Positions 10,111 to 20,613 of a stretch of 20,712 bases of DNA are shown one piece after another. This DNA is from Silene noctiflora. Taxonomy: Eukaryota; Streptophyta; Magnoliopsida; Caryophyllales; Caryophyllaceae. The position numbers and the translations under genes are program-made. The notes beneath the pieces were generated by a model. It worked only from the letters and a program-made list of their open reading frames with translations, ran no database searches and had not been told where the DNA came from. The stretch is taken from positions 26,537 to 47,248 of the forward strand of contig VHZZ01002353.1 of assembly GCA_009801015.1 (NCBI GenBank), read 5' to 3'. The stretch's first letter is position 1; each line of letters begins with the position of its first letter.

Positions 10111-10826
10111 TAAATGACATGTTTTACCACTAAACTAAATCCAAACGACACTAAAGTGAAGTAATGAGAGAGTTTGGATGAGGGGACATGGTTGGCTTTG
10201 GATTTTGCGAAGGGGGAGCAAGATAAACACCCAATAACTAAACGAGGTAGCTATATAATCAAGGGTGTAGGGTGCTAGGTTGAACGCACCAAAATGACGC
10301 AAATAAAGATAAGACAAAGAATAATAGTGGCATACCGCCATAACCACAGCAACGAGGACGAGAAATGTAGAGGGCCGACACGAATATGCAACCGAAAGTG
10401 GAAAGACCAAGACACTCTTTACTTCTAAAAAGTTGAGTAATCAACGAAAGTGAACAAGAGTATAAGGCGAAGCTGCCAAGCCACAAACTAACACACCACC
10501 TATTGATAAGGGTCGGATGGTGGTTGGTTTGAAGGGTGTTGGCGGGCTTGTCGGCTTCGGAGTCGAAGCTCCTCTAGTTGCCTAAGCATGTTGGATTGCA
10601 CCCCAGATATGTCATTGAGGCGGTTGGAGTTCCGCTTACCATAAAGAAGTGATGTCATAGCCAATTTGCGGGTGCTACGCATATAGCCACGACTCTCCTC
10701 AAAAAGGCTTTGGTTCTCCTAGACAATGTGTCGGGTGCCCTCATTATAGGTTTGGTTACTCAAATTAATTTCCCGGGCATCCTGAGAATATACTCTCATC
10801 TCCCACACCATTCCAAACATTTCATC

Positions 10827-12260
10827 CTATTGACAAGAATAAGGTCCTTGGTAAGAGTGTCGTGGGGGTGAGGGTTGGGGTTGGGGTTGTGGTTGGTAGT
10901 GAAACTCGGTGTCTTGGTTCATGGCGGCGGTGAAGCCGAAGTCGGAAAACAAGTAGAAATTGGGGGTGGGTTGAGTCTCGGTCATGGAAAAAGAAGCACG
11001 GGGAGGGGAGGTGCGGTGTTGATCGGTCTCCATGTGGTGAGAAGACCCACCAACATCACAGGGGAAGCGGTGTGTCGCCCCCTCGGGTTGCCTTGTTACC
11101 TCAAAGTTGGGGTTGGTTTGGGAATGATGTGGGGGTTGGGAGGAACCCCTTAAATCATCGGTAAAAACCTCAGGTTGAGGCCCTTCCGGAACTTGTTGAA
11201 TTGGTTCCCTATCTCCCGACCCATACAACACATGCTCGACTTCCCTCTCAATTTCCCTCATAACCCATCTCTGGTTGACATATTCAAGTTCATTATCTTG
11301 TTAAGGCATTCCCCAATTTAACGGATTAATGATTATGGCGGCTAGGGGGTTGGGGAGATCGATGAAACGAGATTCCGTGATAGCATAAAGAAGGCGCCCC
11401 TTGACTTCCCGGAGCCACGGTAAATGAGCTTCCTCTAACCAAATCCCTCCCCTAGCACTAGGGTAGTCATGCTCAACTCCTTGAGACGAAGCTAAAATTG
11501 TCACAAGCCCTCCACAAGAGATTATGGCTCGGGTCTTAGCACAAATGGCAAGAAAGTGTTTGACGAGGGCACTTGTGATGTCAACGGTGTGGTCACGTTA
11601 AAGCACAACCTCTTGAATGAGGTGCAAAGCCAAGACACTACAATTGTGGCGTGTCTCACCGGAGGAAAAAAAGGGAAGAGGCAATAATTCTAGCAAAATA
11701 CCGGATCACGGTGTTCCTAATTTTTACCGAGCTTTCTTTCCTACTAGTGAACTCCGGTCTTCGGGTAATTTGTTTCCAAAAGGCATTATGGTCGGTAATG
11801 TGCTCGCTCATTTGGCTAGGTCGGTGCCCGCCCCCGGGACATGGTCTAAACCCAAAGTGCCCCCCGAAAGTAGCAAAATTCATGCGGTGGGGAATTCCTC
11901 TTAATTGAATTGAGACGGTGGACTCATGATATTCTTCCTTAAAGACCCCTCAAAGGTAGTTAGAAATTATGCCGCAAGAATTGGGTATGTTTCCTCGGTG
12001 GCATCATAAATACGATAAATCCCGATTCTACTACACAACTCCCTCAACACAAGGCTAATACCCATCCTATCCATTATCACACTACATGCCCAACAAGTGG
12101 GTTCCCATTGTAGACCTATAAGCTAGTTAAACAATTGAAGTTACTTTTTCTCGGAAAAAGAAACATTAAAGTCGGTGTTTTCTTACCATGGGGTTTGCCT
12201 TGCTTTGGATTTGGATGAGCCACCAAGCATTAGAATACGCTGTCTCTTAGTAGCCATATT
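10827..12260 (-). pseudogene. Envelope-position ORF, ATHILA ORF-1-like (fossil)
   Basis: On the minus strand a start near 12257 reads MATKRQR, with a basic opening. Within 11300-11900 the blocks NAFWKQITRR, KIRNTVIRY and CGGLVTILASSQGVEHDYPS recall the conserved region of the plant ATHILA ORF-1 family, whose function is unknown. The C-terminal part (10827-11261) is rich in proline, glutamine and histidine, with a short QP repeat at about 10865-10893. I see no convincing signal peptide, furin-like site or membrane anchor, so the envelope label refers to position only. The region is broken. Family assignment is from memory of the family pattern and is moderate. Confidence 0.6.
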
Positions 12261-13300
12261 CTTGTCTTGAGAAAAAAAAAGAGAGCCTTGCAACTAGAGA
12301 AGGAAACCCAACTTAAAGGTGGAGCACACAACCCGGAAGAAAAACACCAAAATCCCTCAAATTTGACGCCCAACGCACCACAATAGTCGCAGAAAAGCTA
12401 CCCAACACTTGTGAAGCGAAAAAAATGAGGTTTCGGACCGAGGGTATTTTGGGTAGAAAAAATTCCGAGTGGAGAAAACTGAATTTTTTTTCGGGGATCT
12501 AAAACTAGAAGGTGCAAGGATCGCCTTGGTAAAATTTGAAGTGATTGTGATGAAGGAAAGGGGTTGAAAATGAAGGTTGAAGGTTGAGTTTTGGTGTATT
12601 TTAATGGTGTTTTTGGTGTTTGAGGAGAGAGGGAGTGTAGAGGGAGAAGATGAAAAGTGAAAAGTGAAGGAAAATAGGTGCTTAACGGGTATGCTTCCGA
12701 GGGGTGTAATTTCACCCGGTCGGGTAAAACACAAAACGGCCTTGAATTTCAAAAAAAATCATGACGCCGAGGGGTGAAGTTTTACCCGGTCGGGTAAAGT
12801 TTTACCTCTCGGCTGGAAAAGTAGCCAAAATTGCACCCCTTAGAAAAAATACCACCCCCAAAGACTATCCCACACGTGATGAGCTAATTATCCTTACTTC
12901 ATAAACCATGCGACATCCCAATGTGCACTCGGCACCAAGCTCGTCCTTCAAAACTCTGGTTCAACGATCAATTCAACACTTCATCAAGAATCATCCCCTA
13001 AACATAATACAAAAGCTAATACCCACATCAAATCCAATGGGAGATATATATAAATGGGAGGTAGAAGTATCGAACAAAAAAGGTAGAAAAACGAAATGAC
13101 AATATTAAATAGGGAAAGGAAAGAGTATATACAAATGGTGGTTATCGAGGAACTCCACCAAACCTAAGCTTGTTGAGGTACTTATTTAGGGCCACCATCA
13201 TGGTGCCCCACTTCATCAACCTTGTCGACCAATTTTCTTTCTAGTTGTGTGCAATTGATTTCCCGGCCAAGCATCTTGAGAGTCTCCCTCACCTTGTCCA
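12261..13300 (-). other. Spacer between pol and the envelope-position ORF
   Basis: About 1 kb with no recognisable domain. On the element strand it holds a palindrome cluster (12701-12815) followed by a strongly C/T-rich stretch (about 12590-12690) that resembles a plant 5' leader or Y patch. The open frame at 12357-12752 is built from this low-complexity sequence and I do not call it a gene. Confidence 0.6.
12701..12815. repeat. Internal palindrome cluster, same family as in the LTR
   Basis: Two blocks read GAGGGGTGTAATTTCACCC followed by GGTCGGGTAAA (12699-12727), and GGGGTGAAGTTTTACCC followed by GGTCGGGTAAAGTTTTACC (12771-12806). They share arms and the CCCGGTCGGG core with the LTR cluster at 7124-7290, including the flanking GAGGGG. 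They lie about 450-550 bp upstream of the envelope-position ORF on the element strand. Confidence 0.85.
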
Positions 13301-14660
13301 CTATTTCATAGCATTCCTCCCAAGTGAGGTGGAGGTCTTCATATGAGTCATTGTCCCACACTCCATTGGTAGAAACGTCGAGGAAGAAGTAACATCTTCA
13401 TATGAGGAGTTGATGTTGGCACTTTTGGATGATACATCTTTAAGCTCAATAATGGTAACTTCAAGTCCCTTTTCGGTCCCTAATGTTTGGGCATCCACAA
13501 AGTCATGTGTCACACTCAATATGGTCTCATGACACGCGTCTTTCAGAATGAGCACATGTACTTGGCCAAGAGAATGACCTTCATAGTAAACCTTTAGCCG
13601 TTGATCGTTCATGGAAAATTTACCCGTTTCTTCACTAGTGACCTCAACCGCCCCATAGGGGAAGACTTGGGTAATAGTAAATGGGCCCGAATTAAGCTTA
13701 CCCGGAAACAACTTAAGTCTTGAGTTGAACAAGATCACCTTATCTCCAACTTTGAAGTCCTTGTGGGATATTTTGGCATCATGAAGTCGCTTGGTCTTTT
13801 CTTTGTAGATGCGGGTGTTCTCATAGCCATCCATACGCAACTCGTCGAGTTCTTCAAGTTGGAGCATTCGAGTTTCCGAGGCCGCTTCAAGGTCATAACT
13901 GAGCTCTTTGATAGTCCACCTTGCCTTATGTTCAATTTCCACCGGCAAGTGGCAAGCCTTGTCGTAGACCAAACGATAAGGTGTGGTGCCAAGAGGAGTT
14001 TTTTAGGCCGTTCCCAAAGCCTAAAGAGTATCGGAAAGCTTGGTTGACCAATTATTGAGATTTTTATCGACCACCTATTGGAGGATTGCCTTGATATTGG
14101 AAACCTCGACTTGACCACTAGTTTGTGCGTGGTAGGGAAGCCCATTTTTGTGGTGTATTCCATATTTCTCCAAGAGGTGGTTGAATGTATCTTTTCGTAA
14201 ATGGGTTCCTTGGTCATTTATGATTACTGTCGGCATACCAAACCTTAGGAAGATCATTTCTTTAAAGAGCTTGATTACCACTTTGAAGTCGTTTGTTGGG
14301 GAAGCTACGGCCTCTATCCACTTTGAAACGTAATCAACGGCAACTAAGATATACTTATTGTCGTGGGAAGAGGGGAAAGGGGCCCATGAACCACCTCCAA
14401 AATGTTGTTCAATGGCATTTCATCTGTTTTTCCAATGTTACCACTCCGTTGACATGCATCACATGTCTTCACATAAAGTTGGACGTCTTTGAACATAGTG
14501 GGCCAATAGAATCCACTTTGAAGGACCTTAGTAATGGTTCGAGAAGTGGCCAGATGTCCCCCATAAGTGGAAGAGTGAAGGTGTTTGACAATGTCAAATC
14601 CCTCCTCCTCGGTCACACATCGCCTATATATGCCATCATTTCCTCGGCGGAATAGGCATG
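13301..14660 (-). pseudogene. Integrase region of the Athila-like element (fossil)
   Basis: Read on the minus strand, the HHCC zinc-binding block lies at about 14440-14580 (HLHSSTYGGHLA, then CDACQRSGNIGK). Core-domain blocks follow at about 14100-14280 ([26 protein letters not shown]). The C-terminal region at about 13600-13800 has FKVGDKVILFNSRLKLFPGK and SGPFTITQVFPYGAVEV, the signature ending of Athila/Tat integrases. No chromodomain follows, in contrast to the element on the left. The tail to 13301 is acidic and less conserved. Broken in several places. Confidence 0.88.
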
Positions 14661-14673
14661 GTTCATCCCAATA

Positions 14674-15290
14674 TTATTTCTTAGCCACTTGTCTCATGTG
14701 CTTCCTTTCTTTTTTGTCAAGATCTTTTGGTATGAAATTCGTGGCTAGGTAGTTAGCAATGTCAACATACCACGACATGGAAGTATTAACACTTAGAAAT
14801 GTATATTCTCTCATGTCTTCATTAATAGGAATCCCATCATCTTCATCACCCCTCTCTTCCATGGTAAGTCGGGAAAGATGATCGGCAACCACATTGTCCA
14901 CATCCGCTTTGTCCACTATTGTAATATCAAATTCTTGCAAAAGAAGGACCCAAAGGAGTAGTTGTGGCTTGGTTTATTTGTTAATCATGATTTGTTTGAT
15001 GGCCCTATGGTCGGTGTGAATGATAACCTTGTACCCCAATAAGTAGGGACGGAACTTATCAATGGCATACACAACCGTTATCATCTTGTTTTCCGTTGTT
15101 GAGTAATTCACTTGAGCGTTGTCAAGTGTCTTGCTAATGTAGTAAATGGCATGAAGCTTTTTGTCTTTTCTTTGGCCTAGCACCGCGCCAACCACGTAAT
15201 CCGAGGCGTCACACATAATCTCGAAGGGAAGAGACCAATCGGGAGCCCGGATGATTGGTGCCGAAACAAGAGTATTCTTCAACCTACAAA
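14674..15290 (-). pseudogene. RNase H region of the Athila-like element (fossil)
   Basis: The minus strand reads PFEIMCDASDYVVGAVLGQR at about 15160-15225, then YYISKTLDNAQVNYSTTE and FRPYLLGYKVIIHTDHRAIK at about 15000-15060. These are the standard Athila RNase H blocks, with the catalytic acidic positions around CDASD, the TTE segment and HTDH. A downstream block DITIVDKADVDNVVADHLSR (about 14870-14930) closes the domain before integrase. The reading is not continuous throughout. The copy is a fossil. Confidence 0.88.
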
Positions 15291-15294
15291 AAGA

Positions 15295-16362
15295 TTAACA
15301 ACAAGCACTATCAAAAATAAATAAAGCATCCTTGACAATTAGAGAAGTGAGCGGTTTGGCAATCCTTGAGAAATCTTTAATGAAACGCCGGTAAAAACCA
15401 GCATGCCCTAGGAAACTTCTCACCCCATTGACATTCGTGGGGGGTGGTAAATTCTCTATGGCCGCCACTTTTGACTTGTCAACTTCAATACCACAGTTAG
15501 AAATAACATGCCCTAAGACCATCCATTCTTCCACCATAAAATGGCACTTTTTCCAATTAAGTTTGAGATTATACTCTTCACAACGTTGCAAAACTTTGGA
15601 AAGATTGTAAAGTCATTGATCAAAAGAAGTGCCATGAACACTATAATCGTCCATGAACACTTCAATTGTCTTCTCAATCATATCGGAAAAAATGGCCATC
15701 ATACATCGTTGAAATGTGCCCGGCGCATTACAAAGACCAAAGGACATGCGTTTATAAGCAAAGACACCGAAGGAGCATGTGAAGGTCATTTTCTCTTGGT
15801 CTTTCGGGTGGATGGTTATTTGTAAAAAATCCAAATGACCATCAAGAAAACAAAATTAAGAGTGGTGGGTAAGTCGTTCTAACATTTAGTCGATATGGGG
15901 AAGGGGAAAGTGATCTTTAATAGTCGCGGCATTAAGTTTACAGAAATATATACACATACGCCATCCGGTGACGGTCCTAGTGGACAAGAGTTCATCATTC
16001 TCCCCCTTCATTACCGTCATCCCCTCTTTCTTGGGGACCACTTGGACCAGACTGGCCTACTTACTCCCGATGATTAGATAGATTATACCGGCCTCCCGTA
16101 ATTTGTTTATTTCTTGGAGGAATACTTCATGCATTTTAGGGTTCAACCGATGTTGTCCCTCAACGAAGGGCAGAAAAGCATCCTCCAACTCTATTCTATG
16201 CATGCAAACATTTGGGTCTATTTCTGTAAGATCATCAATGCTATACGCGATATCACCCTTTTACTTCCTTAAAAGTTATAGGAGTTTCTCAAGTTGGGTT
16301 TCGTCAAGTGTGGCATTGACGATCACGGGATACTCTTCTTTCTCAAGATAGACATACTTCAA
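15295..16362 (-). pseudogene. Reverse transcriptase region of the Athila-like element (fossil)
   Basis: On the minus strand the RT palm is seen at about 15620-15835, with FLQITIHPKDQEKMTFTCSF, the FGLCNAPGTFQRCMMAIFSD block and the catalytic VFMDDYSV block. The connection region at about 15330-15590 has WKKCHFMVEEWMVLGHVIS, VDKSKVAAIENLP and GHAGFYRRFIKDFS. The N-terminal fingers lie between about 15840 and 16350 and are more decayed. FMDD in place of the commoner FIDD form is normal for Athila relatives. Confidence 0.88.
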
Positions 16363-17310
16363 TTAAGGGGGAAGGGGCTTAAGTATAAAAGGGGGTCGGG
16401 AATTTACCTCTGGAATCACAAACTCATCCATCTCTCCTTCTGTTTTCCAAACCCCACATGCAGTGGCTTTTGAAGTGTGAGCATTTAGGATATTACCTTC
16501 CTTGACAAGTTCATCAATAATATCAAAGAAGCACACATGTTCAACCATTGGTTGTTTCAAGGCTTCCGAAAGTGAAAAGTCCACGACTTCATCACCCACA
16601 TGGAAAGTCAATTTGCCCCCTTTTACATCAATAATTACACCTCCGGTTTCCATGAAAGGACGACCAAGGATAATTGGGGTTAAATTATCTTCCGACATTT
16701 CCATGACCACAAAGTCGACCGGGATGAAGAACTTCCAAACCTTGACGGGTACATCTTCAAGCATACCAAGAGGATACTTGACGGACCTATCCACCAATTG
16801 TACGATCATGGATGTGGGCTTGAGGTATCCAACTCCTAGCAGGTTAGAAATGGAAAAGGGTAAGAGATTTACACTTCCTCCAAGATCGCAAAGTGCTCTT
16901 TGTACCTTCACTTTGCCAACCGTAAAAGGCATAGAGAAACTACCGGGGTCGTTTAGTTTCCTAGGCATCTTTTTTAAAAGGATGGCACTACACTCCTCCG
17001 TGAGTGCCACACATTCACGGCTCCAGATGGTCCTCTTTTTAGTTAGGACATCCTTCAAAAATTTAGCATACATGGGTATTTTCTGTATTACCTCAGTGAA
17101 AGGAAGAGATACCTCAAGAGTCTTTAGCATATCAACAAACCGGGTATACTTCATGTCATTCTTGCTCACTTGTTCCCGATGAGGAAAAGACATCCTTGGC
17201 TTTGTAGTTGAAATTTCTTCCGGCACATCTCTCCTTGAGCTAGGTGATAGAGGTGGACTAGGTTCAACACCTTTTCGTTCACCCCTTTTTATTTCACTCT
17301 CTAACTCCAA
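16363..17310 (-). pseudogene. Aspartic protease region of the Athila-like element (fossil)
   Basis: This open stretch of about 315 codons carries the Athila-type protease around its residues 130-250 (about 16560-16920). The active-site neighbourhood reads ALCDLGGSVNLLPFS, followed by MIVQLVDRSVKYPLGMLEDV, PVDFVVMEM and the second conserved block TPIILGRPFMETGGVIIDV. The first 130 residues form the linker from gag and include the ISLPFTEVI-like block (VSLPFTEVIQKIPMYAKF) that is conserved in Athila elements. It would process the polyprotein in intact relatives. Confidence 0.88.
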
Positions 17311-17568
17311 ATCCTTGTACGGATCTTCAAGCTCTTCCCCCCCCCCCCCATAACCAATAAGAGGGCGTGAACTTGTTGGATGTCTTTTGGATTTTGAGTT
17401 TGAGAAAGAAGAATTGTGGGTGTTTGTGGGATGCTTTGGCTAGCGAATTGAGCTTCCAAATTTCTTTGATTATTTTGAACAATGGTAACGTCATTTCTTA
17501 TTGTGGCCATGTTTCGTTGGATATCAAGGAGGATCTCCGTTTGGAATTTCCCTCCTTGATCATTGCTT

Positions 17569-17700
17569 TTGAAACCTTGAATGTTTTAGTTGTCGTTACC
17601 TTGAAACCCTTGATTATTGAAATTTTTGTTTCCTTGGAACCCTTGATTGTTGAAGTTTTAGTTTCCTTGAAACCCTTGATTATGAAAATTTCCTTGGTTG
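17569..17700 (-). repeat. 33-bp tandem repeat in the gag tail
   Basis: On the plus strand the unit begins TTGAAACCC at about 17569, 17601, 17634 and 17667, a spacing of 32-33 bp. On the element strand each unit encodes an 11-residue NQGFQGN-type motif. More degenerate copies extend to about 17870. The period is a multiple of three, so copy number can vary without shifting frame. Confidence 0.8.
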
Positions 17701-19054
17701 TGGAAGCCTTGGTTTCCCCTTTGAGATTGGTTATACCCTTGATTTTGGTTAAAACCTTGATTGTTGTGCCATTGGTTTCCATAGCCTTGGTTGTTGAAGT
17801 TGTTGTTCCGTTGATTCCCATACCCTTGATTATGAAAATTCCCTTGATTATTGTTCCTTTGATGTGGAGGTTGGTATGGTTGACTACTTCCTCCTCTTGA
17901 AGTTTAACCTTGATGATTGACATTGTTGAAATTTCGATTTTTTGGTTGGAAGTTATTTTGTTGGGGTGGTGGAGTCGGGTTTTGGACATTTGTGCTTATC
18001 CATGAGAAATTGGGGTAGTTCCTCACGCCGGGGTTGTTGGTGTTCGAGAAAGGGTCATTCCTTGGAGCAAATCCTTGCATATCATTCACCTCACATTGAC
18101 CTTCGGATGAGGAACCATCATAGGGATAGCACATGTCCGAATTATGACCATAGTTACCACAACTCTCACAAGGAAATGGCACATCATCATTGCAAGCATG
18201 ACTAGCCGGAGGGGTATTGACCCGTTGGCCTTGCTTGGCAGTAGAGCTTTGCACTTGGTACATCCGTCTTGGTTGTAAGACAAGTTGTCCAATTTCATAT
18301 TTATGAGATCCCATTTATCATCATTCTTAGTACCCTCCTTGCCATATCTTTCATTCCCACTTTTGTCATTACTAGAGCTTCCTCTCCTCCTCGTGTCACG
18401 ATCATTCCCTTGATGAGCATCACTTCTTTCCATCTTCTCAACAAGGGTCTTGGAGGTGTCATACCCAAGAGTGGAGAAGTCACCCCTGGATGCCACATTG
18501 ATATTGTCTCTTGTCTTGGCATTGAGAGTATTGAAGAATGTTTGTGTAGTGAGCCAATCAGGAATGCCATGGTGAGGACACTTCCGCAATAAATCTCAAA
18601 AACGATCCCATGCCTCACTTAAACTTTCAAATTCATCTTGCTTGAAGGTTTGGATCTCCATTCTATACGATTAGTCTTCGAAGGCGGGTAGTACTTGTCT
18701 AAGAATGCATTAGATAAATCGTTCCAAGTAGTGAAAGTGTTAGCCGGATGAGTATTAAGCCATCTCTTGGCTCCATCCCTTAAGGTATACAGAAAAGAAA
18801 AAGATGGAATTGACTCGATGTAAGCCCACTTCTCTTCATAGGCCTAACCTTTCCTACAAAATTTCCAACATGCTCATGATCATCCTCTTGAGATAGACCG
18901 TGGAAAGTATCTTGTTTTACTACCCCTATCAAAGATGGTTTCAATTCAAAGGTTTCGGGTATGTTCCCATAATTAATGGGAGACGGAGCGCCATCGATGC
19001 TTGGTTGAAAATGTGAACCCAAAGTAGTCATTTGGTTGATTGGTGTGTGTTTGT

Positions 19055-19087
<33 letters not shown>
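19055..19087. repeat. Homopolymer G33 (proline codons on the element strand)
   Basis: Thirty-three consecutive G on the plus strand, lying in the N-terminal part of gag, where the minus strand gives a run of CCC proline codons. A second shorter C13 run is at 17337-17349. Runs of this length are prone to replication slippage and to sequencing or consensus error, so the exact length is unreliable. Confidence 0.9.
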
Positions 19088-19088
<1 letters not shown>

Positions 19089-19486
19089 TGGTGTTCTTGA
19101 TGAAGGTGGAGTTTTGTGAGAAATTTGAGTGAGAGGGTGATGAAGGGGGGGTGTTATTGGAACCTATGTCAAAATTGGGAAGGTGTGGAGGGGAAAAGGG
19201 TGGCGTAGAAGATGTAGAAGCGAAATTAGTTGGGGAACGTGGGAAGTTTATGTTGGTAAAGGTAGGAGAAAGCCGCTGATGCGGGACCACTTTCGTATTA
19301 TGCCTTATCCTTAGAGCACGGAATGTTCTCTCGGGTTCCGGATCAAAGAGAAACGGCGATTGTCCTCCCCTACGCATAAACTTGAATGAAATATTAGTCT
19401 CCTAGAACCAAGTGGCACTAGGATAGGAGAAATAAAAATGAAAGCAATTAACCACACAAATCAAACTAGAAATAAACTAAACACCG

Positions 19487-19504
19487 TCCCCGACAACGAC
19501 GCAA
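19487..19504 (-). promoter_or_regulatory. Primer binding site, tRNA-Asp-like
   Basis: The minus strand reads TTGCGTCGTTGTCGGGGA, close to TGGCGCCGTTGCCGGGGA, the complement of the plant tRNA-Asp 3' end used by Athila elements. It lies three bases inside the LTR edge at 19508. The gag leader runs from here to 19377. Confidence 0.8.
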
Positions 19505-20273
19505 TTTTGATAACAAGATTGTCGTACCCCTTGCATCAAATACATTTCTAATTCGATAACAAACTAATAAAATAGTAGGGTAAAGAGATTGATCCACAAG
19601 GACGGTTAATGTCTAGCTTATGCTTAATATGATTCGTGATGGGAGCCAAATAATGGGAGAGAATGAAAATCCTAAAAGAGAAATAAAAACGAGATAAACA
19701 AACTAACAAAATATAACGATAAATTAGGAACAACTAAGAGGATTAAAGATGGATAAAAAGCGCTAGAGGAGACGAAGAATCGGGTTTATAATGGGTCTCG
19801 AGAGAGAAATGCACTCACCAAATCCACACAAGAGGGTAGACTAAGGTTGGAGAATCGTTCGAATGAACCAAGCCAACTAAACCTAACCTATTTTCATAGA
19901 TCAAACAAGTCATCCAAAATGAGGTACCAACTTAGAGGTCTCCCACAAAGCCGGAATTAAAATACTCGGGTCAAGTCGTCACTTTTTCCGAATAACCCAC
20001 CAATATTTCGAAGGGATTAAGTCTCCAAATCAAGCTTAGGCTAGGGCAAATATCATCCTAGTCTCTTGGCAAAACCCTATCACAAATCCTATCCCATAAT
20101 CCTCTAATTAAAGAACTACTCACTCATGGCGAAATTGCTACTAACATAAATGGAAGGAAAAGGGAAAATCACATAAATAGTCATGTCTAAGGATGACAGT
20201 ATGAACCTTTGATATAAAGCAAGCTATATTAACGAGAACAATTGCTTTCAAACAAACAAAAACTTAAATCTAT

Positions 20274-20448
20274 GATGAATTCTATGAAGAACAAGGACAA
20301 ACTAGAAGAGAAACTAAATTGTAACAAAATTAAAGGTGAAGTAAGAGAAATTACCAACTANGATGAATTCTATGAAGAACAAGGACAAACTAGAAGAGAA
20401 ACTAAATTGTAACAAAATTAAAGGTGAAGTAAGAGAAATTACCAACTA
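20274..20448. repeat. Perfect 87-bp direct duplication flanking a single N
   Basis: 20274-20360 and 20362-20448 are identical, with one N between them at 20361. The other LTR has this segment once, at about 6822-6908. Perfect identity in an LTR pair otherwise about 8% diverged, together with the N, points to two contig ends that overlap but were joined with a gap symbol. Confidence 0.92.
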
Positions 20449-20604
20449 GAAGAATAGTAATAAGAACAAAAGAAAGATTTCTTGATTAAACTACAAATAT
20501 AGCTTTCAATCATAAAACTCATGATAGATCTACTAATCTTCTCTTAAAACATGTCTCCCTCTTTCCTAAACTAGATTAATCCCCTAATCTCTCTCTAAAA
20601 TAAG

Positions 20605-20613
20605 TTATTTATA
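20605..20613 (-). promoter_or_regulatory. TATA box in the Athila-like 5' LTR
   Basis: The minus strand reads TATAAATAA at the position equivalent to 7065-7073 in the other LTR. The upstream promoter half is now separated from it by the CACTA insertion about 45 bp away. Confidence 0.6.

Larger units (their letters stand above)
7561..10800 (-). other. Long non-coding 3' region of the Athila-like element
   Basis: About 3.2 kb between the envelope-position ORF and the polypurine tract. It is A/T-rich with pyrimidine runs and short degenerate repeats, and I see no credible coding domain on either strand. Open stretches of 60-120 codons here, such as 7701-7937 and 8517-8864, are low-complexity or lack any recognisable motif. 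Athila relatives often carry long untranslated or envelope-derived 3' regions, so the length is not surprising. Confidence 0.7.
17311..19377 (-). pseudogene. gag region of the Athila-like element (fossil)
   Basis: The first in-frame ATG on the minus strand is at 19377, reading MRRGGQSPFLFDPEPERTFR, which matches the typical FDPEIERTLR opening of Athila gag. A proline run from the G33 tract follows. The capsid block CPHHGIPDWLTTQTFFNTLN lies at about 18520-18580. A textbook zinc knuckle CESCGNYGHNSDMC (CX2CX4HX4C) is at about 18130-18175. The tail (17500-17990) is rich in N, Q, G and F and contains 33-bp tandem units. Gag would form particles and bind RNA in intact relatives. The copy is broken. 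Confidence 0.88.

Noticed and set aside
10865-10893. GGGTTGGGGTTGGGG-like sequence resembling telomeric repeats
   Set aside because: It is only about 30 bp, irregular, and on the element strand it encodes a QPQPQP stretch in the envelope-position ORF.
12357-12752. Minus-strand open frame of 131 codons rich in S, F, T and P
   Set aside because: Its composition follows from the pyrimidine-rich leader-like DNA; no domain or family pattern was seen.
16502-17182. Plus-strand open frame of 226 codons
   Set aside because: It is the antisense of the Athila-type protease region, which has clear family motifs on the minus strand.
17367-17900. Plus-strand open frame of 177 codons with repeated LVVEVLVSLKPLI-type segments
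   Set aside because: It is antisense to the gag tail, and its repeats are the complement of the 33-bp units encoding N/Q/G/F motifs.
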